From the NCBI GenBank assembly GCA_934438085.1, contig CAKSBC010000006.1, positions 55,253 to 119,252 of the forward strand: a stretch of 64,000 nucleotides of DNA, in the 5' to 3' direction. The notes beneath the pieces were generated by a model. The model was not told the origin of the DNA and ran no database searches. It was given only the letters and a program-made list of their open reading frames with translations. Made by a program: the position numbers and the translations under genes. Shown here piece after piece: positions 46,341 through 52,877 of this stretch. Source of the stretch: an uncultured Lachnospiraceae bacterium. GTDB lineage: Bacteria; Bacillota; Clostridia; Lachnospirales; Lachnospiraceae. Position 1 is the first letter of the stretch, and every line of letters starts with the position of its first letter.

Positions 46341-46726
46341 TGCTTGCTGCCTCCTTCGCTGTAATTGTTTCCGTAAATAGAGTTTATCTCTTTAACAAGA
46401 AGTTCTGCCGGAACTCCGGCCTCATAAAGCTTTGTTATATCCAAGCTGAAGCTCTTTATCAGCAGCTTAGTCTGTTCCTCACGAACAGAACAAAGCTCTG
46501 CAACGAAGCTCCCTTTTCCTTTAACTGAGTAGGTATAACCGAGTCTGTCAAGTTCGTTATAGGCTCGTTGTACGGTGTTGGGGTTTATTGACAGCTCCGC
46601 CGCAAGATTTCTGACCGATGGAAGCGGAGTGTGTTCGCTTAGAATGCCGCGAAGCATAAGGTCGGACAGCTTTTCCACGATCTGTTCATATATCGGGCGT
46701 CTGTCTGTCTGATCCAAAATTATCAT
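46337..46726 (-). CDS. GntR-family transcriptional regulator (YtrA subfamily)
   Basis: Winged-helix repressor of 129 residues: DQTDRRPIYEQIVEKLSDLMLRG, then the recognition-helix region PSVRNLAAELSINPNTVQRAYNELDRLG and the wing YSVKGKGSFVAE. The short C-terminal tail (about 45 residues) is the dimerising helix pair of the YtrA subfamily and has no ligand-binding domain. RBS AAGGAG precedes the ATG. A 17-bp-arm inverted repeat 75-115 nt upstream is a good candidate for its own operator. The regulator gene leads the ABC operon, as in ytrABCDEF. Confidence 0.93.
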   Translation of the reverse strand: MIILDQTDRRPIYEQIVEKLSDLMLRGILSEHTPLPSVRNLAAELSINPNTVQRAYNELDRLGYTYSVKGKGSFVAELCSVREEQTKLLIKSFSLDITKLYEAGVPAELLVKEINSIYGNNYSEGGSKQ

Positions 46727-46801
46727 CGCTGTCTCCTTTCTGAATTAGAAAAGTAATAATGTTTAGCTGCTGTAAGCAATTTAAAGCAGCAAGTGCACTA
46801 A

Positions 46802-46842
46802 GTGTAATAAGTGTATTAGTTGTCTTAATACAGTTATTACAC
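46802..46842. promoter_or_regulatory. Long inverted repeat upstream of gntR, probable operator
   Basis: GTGTAATAAGTGTATTA (46802-46818) and TAATACAGTTATTACAC (46826-46842) match in 16 of 17 positions around GTTGTCT. The GTGTA...TACAC content resembles YtrA-type sites (family knowledge). A GCTGC/GCAGC stem at 46766-46790 lies closer to the gene. The rest of 46843-47090 is AT-rich with no gene that I can support. Confidence 0.65.
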
Positions 46843-47090
46843 ATCGTTGACGATAATGCAATACTTTTTTAAGAAAATAAGGATTTAATAGTGTGAATTC
46901 AGGAATTTGTAAGAAATTATGAAATTACAATACAATAATTTTTGAATAATTATGTGTCTGATTAAACGTTCATTAGATGTCAATCGATATATGAAATAAA
47001 GCTCAGAAAGAATTTTGTATATTATGCACATATAATGAAAAGAGTTTCATAAGTGTTTTAACAAAAATACAATAATCATATAAATATTAG

Positions 47091-47119
47091 TTAATAAATT
47101 AACAGCTTCATGCTATACT
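47091..47119 (+). promoter_or_regulatory. Promoter of the hydrogenase operon
   Basis: TTAATA at 47091-47096, a 17-nt spacer and an extended -10 TGC-TATACT ending at 47119. Transcription would start near 47126, leaving a leader of about 195 nt before hypC. Confidence 0.6.
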
Positions 47120-47202
47120 TTTGTTACACAAATAACAATATCGCAACTTGTGGTTTCAAAACTGTTATAAGCATCTGCTTAGGCTGTGATCTGCCGGGAT
47201 CT

Positions 47203-47260
47203 ATACGGTTTCTTGATCAGTCTTTAATGTATGTAAAAGTATTTGAACCGCATTTTTTTT
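47203..47260 (+). terminator. Candidate attenuator terminator in the hydrogenase operon leader
   Basis: ATACGGTTT (47203-47211) pairs with GAACCGCAT (47245-47253) with one mismatch, followed by seven further T. Upstream are TAAGCA/TGCTTA and GATC-TGCCGG-GATC hairpins; CTGTGATC (47183-47190) could instead pair with GATCAG (47215-47220) in the terminator loop. No known riboswitch class is recognised. Confidence 0.45.
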
Positions 47261-47321
47261 GGGAGTTTTTGTTAAAAAATAGTCATTTATTTTATTTATA
47301 AGCAGTCATCAGGATAGGTAT

Positions 47322-47555
47322 ATGTGCTTAGCAGTGCCGTTAAGGCTTACAGAAATAAACGGAACCGATGCTGTCGCCGAAAGAGACGGGGTCAGCCGTA
47401 ATATCAAGATCAATTTTATAAAGGAGCCTATGGTAGGAGACTACGTGGTTGTTCACGCAGGATTCGCCATAGAAAAGCTGAAGAAGGAGCAGGCTGAGGA
47501 GAACCTTGAAGCGTGGAAGGCGCTTGAAGATGCACTCGGAGAGACTGCTCCGTAA
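47322..47555 (+). CDS. hypC: [NiFe] hydrogenase maturation chaperone HypC/HupF
   Basis: Small chaperone that carries the Fe(CN)2CO unit and docks on the immature large subunit. It begins MCLAVPLRL with the essential Cys2, and the OB-like core ends in VGDYVVVHAGFAIEKL, which are the family hallmarks. The Glu-rich C-terminal helix (about 55-77) is normal. RBS AGGATAGG is present. It is the first gene of the hydrogenase operon. The partner HypD, HypE and HypF genes are not in this window and must be elsewhere. Confidence 0.95.
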   Translation: MCLAVPLRLTEINGTDAVAERDGVSRNIKINFIKEPMVGDYVVVHAGFAIEKLKKEQAEENLEAWKALEDALGETAP

Positions 47556-47613
47556 ACACGTTTAAAGGCAGTTTACTGCTTATTAGTATGTATTATATTT
47601 AAGGAGAATTTTT

Positions 47614-48003
47614 ATGCAGGAGTACAGAAAAATCCCTATAACAAAGGATGAGATAATTCCTGTTGCGCACAGGATGCGTAAGGACGGAGTGATTCTTTCC
47701 ATGATACACGGATATCTTGACGAGGAGAACATACCGCATATTTCATATGAATATCAGATAGATACTGTTATCGAGTCATATACCGTAGTAGGTGAGAGCA
47801 CTGTGCCGTCAATATCCGAGTTTTACAGCGAGGCAGCTGCCTGGCCTGAGAGAGAGCTTAACGAGCTTTTCGGATTTGAATTCGAAGGACTTGATACTTC
47901 AAAGAGACTCTTCCTTCCGGACACTATGCTCAGCGGACAGGGCCATATAATAGTAACACCTATGGATGAGCTTATTGACAACAGATACAAGAAGGAGGAC
48001 TAA
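47614..48003 (+). CDS. mbhK: Hydrogenase NuoC-like subunit (MbhK/EchD type)
   Basis: Short (129 residue) relative of the 30-kDa subunit NuoC of complex I. The conserved core PSISEFYSEAAAWPERELNELFGFEFEG (seen at about 77-104) positions it against the large subunit. The N-terminal domain is small, as in energy-converting hydrogenases. RBS AAGGAGAA is 7 nt upstream. It is followed 5 nt later by the large-subunit gene. No cofactor is bound by this family; its part is structural in the peripheral arm. Confidence 0.9.
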   Translation: MQEYRKIPITKDEIIPVAHRMRKDGVILSMIHGYLDEENIPHISYEYQIDTVIESYTVVGESTVPSISEFYSEAAAWPERELNELFGFEFEGLDTSKRLFLPDTMLSGQGHIIVTPMDELIDNRYKKED

Positions 48004-48008
48004 AGGAA

Positions 48009-49091
48009 ATGAGTTATATAGTACCTATAGGACCTTACCATCCTTCTCTTGAAGAGCCTGTACATGCAAGACTCATCACAGAGGGAGAGCTTATAAAGGA
48101 CGCAGAGATATTTATAGGATATAACCACAGAGGCATCGAGAAGATCGCTATGGACAGAAACTATATCCAGACAACAACGCTTGTTGAGCGTGTGTGCGGT
48201 ATCTGCTCACATTCACATGCGATGACATTTACTATGACCTGTGAAGCAATTGCCGGTGTTACACCATCCAAGAGATCACAGTATATTAATGTCATCATCA
48301 GTGAGCTTGAGAGACTTCATTCACATGCACTCTGGGTTGGAGTTGCACTTCATAATATCGGTCATGACAGCTTATTCATGAAGTCATGGGATGATCGTGA
48401 GAAGATCATGGATATGTTGGAGCTTCTTACAGGAAACCGTGTTAATTACGGAATAGCTATTTTCGGCGGAGTAAGAAGAGACATTACCAAGGATCAGATG
48501 GAGCAGGTTGAAAAGGCTCTTGATGAATACGAGGAGGATCTCAAGGTCCTCACAGACTTCGTCCTTAACGATAAGACAGTAGCTTTAAGAACTCAGGGAG
48601 TCGGAGTACTTACAACAGAGGATGCACTTACACTCGGAGCTATAGGACCTCACGCAAGAGCATCAAACGTTGCAGTGGATGTCAGAAAGGATGCTCCGTA
48701 TCTTGCATACGATGAGTTTGAGTTTAACATTGCCACATACCATACCTGCGATGTATTTGCGAGAGTGGTTGTCAGACTTTTAGAGTGCTTTGAGAGTATC
48801 AAGATCATCAGACAGGCATTCAAGAACATGCCGAAGGGACCTATCAACATGGGCAACAAGATCCCTACAATACAGAAGGGTGAGTACATGATGAGACATG
48901 AGGCTCCGAGAGGGCAGCTCAGCTATTTCGTTGCTGCCAACGGTACGGATAAGCCTGCAAGAGTCAGCATACATGTCCCTACATTTAAGAATGCACCTAC
49001 AGTTCCTACAATGCTCAAGGGCAATTCTGTGGCAGATGCAGGACTCATCATTGCCAGCATTGATCCTTGCTTCTCATGTATGGACAGATAA
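48009..49091 (+). CDS. mbhL: Group 4 [NiFe] hydrogenase large subunit (MbhL/EchE type)
   Basis: Catalytic subunit that reduces protons with electrons from ferredoxin. Both Ni-binding Cys pairs are intact: RVCGICSHSHA (C63, C66) and DPCFSCMDR (C354, C357). The protein ends exactly at that Arg, so there is no C-terminal tail to be removed by a maturation protease. The presence of both CxxC pairs separates it from complex I NuoD and from the Mbs sulfane-sulfur reductases. At 360 residues it is of EchE size. It uses AAAGGA just before the ATG and is followed by hypA and hypB. Confidence 0.96.
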   Translation: MSYIVPIGPYHPSLEEPVHARLITEGELIKDAEIFIGYNHRGIEKIAMDRNYIQTTTLVERVCGICSHSHAMTFTMTCEAIAGVTPSKRSQYINVIISELERLHSHALWVGVALHNIGHDSLFMKSWDDREKIMDMLELLTGNRVNYGIAIFGGVRRDITKDQMEQVEKALDEYEEDLKVLTDFVLNDKTVALRTQGVGVLTTEDALTLGAIGPHARASNVAVDVRKDAPYLAYDEFEFNIATYHTCDVFARVVVRLLECFESIKIIRQAFKNMPKGPINMGNKIPTIQKGEYMMRHEAPRGQLSYFVAANGTDKPARVSIHVPTFKNAPTVPTMLKGNSVADAGLIIASIDPCFSCMDR

Positions 49092-49103
49092 TAAAGGCAT
49101 ATC

Positions 49104-49445
49104 ATGCATGAGCTTAGTATTGTAGAGGGCATACTTGAAGCAGTAATACCTGAGGTTGAAAAATATAATGTCAATAAGGTGCTTTCAATAAAGCTTCGAA
49201 TAGGAGAGCTTTCCGGTGTGGTACCGGAGTGCATTAATTACTATTTTGACATAGCCTCGAGGGATACGGTGGCAGAAGGAGCAAAGATAGTTATTGAGAA
49301 GGTTCCGGTGACCATAAAGTGTCCGGACTGCGGATATGACGGGGTCATAAAGATAGGACATTTCAGATGTCCGGAGTGCGGAGGCACCGGTTTTAAAATA
49401 GTTTCCGGCAAGGAATATTATGTGGACAGCGTGGAGGCTGAATAA
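49104..49445 (+). CDS. hypA: Hydrogenase nickel chaperone HypA
   Basis: Delivers Ni(II) to the large subunit together with HypB. The start MHELSI contains the Ni-binding His2, and the zinc loop is given by CPDCGY and CPECGG. Length 113 is normal. It starts 12 nt after the large-subunit gene and is followed 6 nt later by hypB. hypA placed inside the structural operon, directly after the large subunit, is less common than in a separate hyp cluster. Confidence 0.96.
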   Translation: MHELSIVEGILEAVIPEVEKYNVNKVLSIKLRIGELSGVVPECINYYFDIASRDTVAEGAKIVIEKVPVTIKCPDCGYDGVIKIGHFRCPECGGTGFKIVSGKEYYVDSVEAE

Positions 49446-49451
49446 ACACAG

Positions 49452-50111
49452 ATGGAAATTAAGATAGTTAAACAGATACTCGAGTGGAACGAGGATGTCA
49501 GCAAGGCTGTAATTGATGAATTAGCCGACAAAAAGGTGGCTCTCATAAATGTTATGGGATCACCCGGGGCAGGAAAAACAAGCCTCATCACTCAGATAAT
49601 AAACAGACTTAAGGACAAATATGCCATAGGCGTTATTGAAGGAGACATTGCGGGTCAGATAGATGCCGATAAGATCGATGCGATGGGTATCCCTGTAGTT
49701 CAGCTTCAGACTGACGGTGCATGTCATATAGAGGCAATGAGCATACAGAACATGCTTCCTATGTTTGACCTCGACAAGTTAGATGTCATATTTGTTGAGA
49801 ATATCGGTAACCTTGTGTGCCCAGCCGAATTCAATATCGGTGAGGATCTCAGAGTTGCGATATTAAGCATACCTGAGGGTGACGATAAGGTTGAAAAGTA
49901 TCCACTGATGTTCTCAACTACGGATGCACTTGTTCTTAATAAGTTCGATATGCTTCCGTATTTCGATTTCGATGTTGAAAGAGTCGAAAAGAACGAAAAG
50001 GATGCAAATCCTGATGCACTTATATTTAAAGTATCAAACAAGACCGGCGACGGACTTGATGAGCTAATTTCATGGCTTTCCGCAAAAATAAGCGAAAAGA
50101 CCGGAAAGTAA
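49452..50111 (+). CDS. hypB: Hydrogenase nickel-insertion GTPase HypB
   Basis: SIMIBI-class GTPase driving Ni insertion. Walker A GSPGAGKTSL (about residue 36), EGDIAGQIDADKI, the metal-site Cys and His in TDGACHIEA, VENIGNLVCPAEF with the conserved Cys, and NKFD for guanine. There is no N-terminal His-rich nickel store, so it is the simple form (219 residues). It closes the maturation block; mrpE follows 15 nt later. Confidence 0.96.
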   Translation: MEIKIVKQILEWNEDVSKAVIDELADKKVALINVMGSPGAGKTSLITQIINRLKDKYAIGVIEGDIAGQIDADKIDAMGIPVVQLQTDGACHIEAMSIQNMLPMFDLDKLDVIFVENIGNLVCPAEFNIGEDLRVAILSIPEGDDKVEKYPLMFSTTDALVLNKFDMLPYFDFDVERVEKNEKDANPDALIFKVSNKTGDGLDELISWLSAKISEKTGK

Positions 50112-50126
50112 ACGGAGGTGTAGATT

Positions 50127-50672
50127 TTGAAGAAGAGCAGTTTTCCGGCTATGATGTCGACGGCTGTACTGTGCTTTCTGTTCTGGCTTGTTATCACCGG
50201 TCAGCTGACAGCGATTTTTAACGGAAATGTCTCACTGCAGTCCATAGTGATAGGAATATGCGTCAGCTTATTCTCAGGATGGTTCAGCGGAAGATTTCTT
50301 ATCAATAACAGCCCATGGTTCCTCTGGAATCCGGCAAGACTTGTTAAGCTTTTAGTTTACCTGTTCCTCATATTCCCTGTTGAACTCGTAAAGGCAAACC
50401 TTGATGTGGCTAAAAGAGCACTTAGCATCAAGCCAAAGCTTAATCCTGGTATTGTTAAGATACCGGTTGATGTTCAGTCAGATTACGGAATGGCACTTGT
50501 TGCCGATTCAATAACTCTTACACCGGGAACAGTTACTATGGATATCGTAGATCAGGACGATCAGACATATTACTATGTACACTGGATCGATGTAGCCACT
50601 CAGGAGCCGGCTGAGGCAGGAGAGATGATAAAAGGCAAATTTGAAAGAAAGGTAAAGGGTATCTGGGGATGA
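50127..50672 (+). CDS. mrpE: Mrp-type Na+/H+ antiporter subunit E (MbhA-like)
   Basis: First of the ion-translocating module. Two transmembrane helices at about 10-30 and 35-60, then GRFLINNSPWF and a soluble C-terminal domain with VADSITLTPGTVTMDI, a family hallmark. Start codon TTG at 50127 with ACGGAGGTG 7 nt upstream. Its last 4 nt overlap mrpF (ATGA). Length 181 is typical. Confidence 0.9.
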   Translation: MKKSSFPAMMSTAVLCFLFWLVITGQLTAIFNGNVSLQSIVIGICVSLFSGWFSGRFLINNSPWFLWNPARLVKLLVYLFLIFPVELVKANLDVAKRALSIKPKLNPGIVKIPVDVQSDYGMALVADSITLTPGTVTMDIVDQDDQTYYYVHWIDVATQEPAEAGEMIKGKFERKVKGIWG

Positions 50673-50929
50673 TCTTTGAAGAATTTGTATTCTTTGCTAT
50701 ATGTTTCATAGTTATGGCCCTTTGTCTGTTCTACAGACTTATAGTAGGACCGAGTGCTGCTGACAGAGCAGTAACTGCCGACTGTCTGGATGTGCTTACT
50801 GATATGGCGCTCATTCTTTTTGCTTTATACAGCGGAAGAAGCGTATTCCTTGATCTTGCACTTATAACAGCTATCCTCGGGTTCCTCGGATCGGTTATTA
50901 CATCACGTTATCTGGAGGGAAGACTATGA
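50669..50929 (+). CDS. mrpF: Mrp-type antiporter subunit F (MbhB-like)
   Basis: Three-helix membrane protein of 86 residues with the conserved RLIVGPSAADRAVTADCLDVL loop, whose Asp residues are implicated in ion conduction. It overlaps both neighbours by 4 nt, so the antiporter genes are translationally coupled. Confidence 0.92.
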   Translation: MIFEEFVFFAICFIVMALCLFYRLIVGPSAADRAVTADCLDVLTDMALILFALYSGRSVFLDLALITAILGFLGSVITSRYLEGRL

Positions 50930-51276
50930 GAATCGCTATAGATGTACTTGTTGCAATCAGTGTATTCTTTGCTTTTGCAGGAACTATGGGAATAATAAGA
51001 TTTCCTGATACATTCACAAGAATACATGCGAGCGGTAATATAACTACACTCGGAGTACTCGGAGTTATTATAGGCGGAGTACTTTACTCAGGCTTTTATC
51101 TTCATGACGGCGGCATGGTAGTTAAGCTTCTTATCATGGGAGTTTTCTATCTGGTAACAAGCCCGATATCGAGCCACGCTATCATGAAGGGTGCATATAA
51201 GCACGGTGTCAGACCTGATAAAGAAATGGTCTGTGATAAATACGGAGAAGATATGGTAGAGGAGGAAGAGGAATGA
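50926..51276 (+). CDS. mrpG: Mrp-type antiporter subunit G (MbhC-like)
   Basis: Three transmembrane helices in 116 residues, with GTMGIIRFPDTFTRIHASG, the hallmark of MrpG/MnhG/PhaG, and LVTSPISSHAI near the last helix. An acidic tail ends it (EEEEE). ATGA overlaps with mrpF and with the next gene. Confidence 0.92.
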   Translation: MRIAIDVLVAISVFFAFAGTMGIIRFPDTFTRIHASGNITTLGVLGVIIGGVLYSGFYLHDGGMVVKLLIMGVFYLVTSPISSHAIMKGAYKHGVRPDKEMVCDKYGEDMVEEEEE

Positions 51277-51530
51277 ATCTTGTAGTTATTCTTAATGCAC
51301 TTGTCCTCACCGGCATTCTTGTTTCCGCTGTCTGTGCAATAGCATTTAAACATATGCTCTCATCAGTCATTGCTTTGGGTGTAACCGGAGCATTCATGTC
51401 ACTTGAGTTCATTTTGCTGCAGGCACCGGACGTTGCTATTGCCGAGGCTTCGGTAGGAGCAGTTCTTTCAACAGTAATTTTTGTTATTGCGGTTAGAAAA
51501 ACAACATCAAAGGAGGAAGAGGAGAAATGA
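51273..51530 (+). CDS. mbhD: MbhD-like subunit (DUF4040; MrpA C-terminal part)
   Basis: Three helices in 85 residues ending in a Lys/Glu tail. The segment MLSSVIALGVTGAFMSLEFILLQAPDVAIAEASVGAVLST corresponds to the DUF4040 part of MrpA (described here by position, residues 28-67); acidic residues in PDVAIAEASVG are part of the ion path. As in archaeal Mbh, MrpA is split and this piece is a separate gene. Confidence 0.88.
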   Translation: MNLVVILNALVLTGILVSAVCAIAFKHMLSSVIALGVTGAFMSLEFILLQAPDVAIAEASVGAVLSTVIFVIAVRKTTSKEEEEK

Positions 51531-51889
51531 GAAAAGCGCTTACTATCCTTTCACTCTTTATCATTCTTGTGTGCGGAATATTCTCGGTTGATTATGCCTA
51601 CAGAGATCTGGCTCTGACATACGACGGAAGACAGACAGACGTAGTTGATCTTTATTATCATCCGGATGACTATTCTGTTAATAATGCAAGCGGTGTTGCC
51701 GAGATCATAGTAAAGGAAAACCTTGAAAAGACCAAGGCTGCCAACAACGTAGCTGCAGTAGTATTCGACTTCAGAGGCTTTGATACCATCGGTGAGTCAT
51801 TCATACTTCTTACAGCGATCGCAGGAGCTTACGTTATCCTGAACGGCTACAGAAAGCCTAAAAAGGAAGAAGACGGAGGTGAAGCCTGA
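51527..51889 (+). CDS. mbhE: MbhE-like membrane subunit
   Basis: Small subunit with an N-terminal helix (about 5-23), an external loop, and a C-terminal helix with VVFDFRGFDTIGESFILLTA (about 79-98), which is the conserved block of MbhE and of the extreme C-terminal part of MrpA. The 120-residue chain fills the second half of the split MrpA end. It overlaps mbhD by 4 nt, and the mrpB start by 1 nt (TGATG). Confidence 0.87.
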   Translation: MRKALTILSLFIILVCGIFSVDYAYRDLALTYDGRQTDVVDLYYHPDDYSVNNASGVAEIIVKENLEKTKAANNVAAVVFDFRGFDTIGESFILLTAIAGAYVILNGYRKPKKEEDGGEA

Positions 51890-52512
51890 TGAAGATGCAT
51901 TTCAAAGAAGGTATTCATGAGAAAAATATCATAGTCAGATGCGGTGCCGATCGTATACTTCCTTTTGCACTGACCTTCGGACTCTATATCATTATTTACG
52001 GTACAGTCAGTCCCGGAGGCGGATTCCAGGGTGGTGTAACGGTTGCATCCGCTATACTGTTCCTGTATCTTGCATACGGCTATGATAAGACAACACTTAC
52101 AGTTAACCCTGAGGTCCTTCGTATAAACGAGGCTATCGGCGCAAGTATATACGTAATACTCGGTCTTTCAGGTATTCTTACAGGCATGAATTTCTGCCGT
52201 AACTGGCTGTTTGATAACGGTGCGGTCGGAGATGTTATTTCAGCCGGAACCGTAACATTTATGGGTTATACCGTTGGTTATAAGGTTCTTACAGGTGTTG
52301 GCTTCCTGCTTATACTTATGCTCGGACTCTTAGGACCTGATTCAAGTGACAGAAAGCCTGTTAAGCCGCAGAAGATCGATCCTGCACCGGCACCTGTTGT
52401 TCCGGGTAAGGATGCTAAGCGTCTCAGTGAGATCAAGGCAGAGAAATCTGCTGATACAAATGCTGAGCCTGCAGCGGATAATGCACAGAGCTTAGAAGGC
52501 AAGGAGGCATAA
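51889..52512 (+). CDS. mrpB: Mrp-type antiporter subunit B (MbhF-like)
   Basis: Four-helix subunit with the signature YGTVSPGGGFQGGVTVASAILFLYL (residues about 43-67) and a long C-terminal tail (about 155-207) rich in Pro, Ala and charged residues, which is longer than usual. The tail would lie in the cytoplasm. Start ATG 51889, with MKM at the N-terminus and RBS GGAGGTGAAG in the end of mbhE. Confidence 0.9.
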   Translation: MKMHFKEGIHEKNIIVRCGADRILPFALTFGLYIIIYGTVSPGGGFQGGVTVASAILFLYLAYGYDKTTLTVNPEVLRINEAIGASIYVILGLSGILTGMNFCRNWLFDNGAVGDVISAGTVTFMGYTVGYKVLTGVGFLLILMLGLLGPDSSDRKPVKPQKIDPAPAPVVPGKDAKRLSEIKAEKSADTNAEPAADNAQSLEGKEA

Positions 52513-52517
52513 TTCTT

Positions 52518-52877
52518 ATGACGATATTTAACTATATAGCATGCATTCTGCTTATCGTCCTCGGACTTTATGCCGTTTGCACACAGAAAAATCTGCTGAA
52601 GACCATTATCGGACTCAGCATCATAGATTACGGCGTGAATCTGCTTATAGTCAGCACAGGCTTCAATGACGGCGGTTCTGTTCCTATATATCAGATGTCA
52701 GACCTTTTGAACGGTGTTTCGGCACAGTTCTTCGTTGACCCGGTTCCTCAGGCACTTACACTTACCAGCATCGTTATCGGTGCCTGCGTAAATGCTATGT
52801 CTCTTGCAATCGTAGTCATGATCAAGAAAAAGTACGGCAGCATCAATGTCGATGATGTAAGGAGGTTGCGCGGATGA
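52518..52877 (+). CDS. mrpC: Mrp-type antiporter subunit C (MbhG-like, NuoK homologue)
   Basis: Three-helix NuoK-like subunit of 119 residues: LYAVCTQKNLLKTIIGLSIIDYGVNLLIV in the first half, and PQALTLTSIVIGACVNAMSLAIVV, the NuoK/MrpC hallmark with membrane-embedded polar residues. It overlaps the start of mrpD by 4 nt. Confidence 0.93.
   Translation: MTIFNYIACILLIVLGLYAVCTQKNLLKTIIGLSIIDYGVNLLIVSTGFNDGGSVPIYQMSDLLNGVSAQFFVDPVPQALTLTSIVIGACVNAMSLAIVVMIKKKYGSINVDDVRRLRG

Noticed and set aside
47110..47301. A 63-codon ORF in the hydrogenase leader
   Set aside because: Its start lies within the -10 region of the predicted promoter, there is no RBS, and it crosses the attenuator hairpin; composition is unlike neighbouring genes.
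48009..49091. Complex I NuoD or sulfane-sulfur reductase MbsL
   Set aside because: Both Ni-binding CxxC pairs are intact and hypA, hypB and hypC are in the operon, which fits a true [NiFe] hydrogenase.
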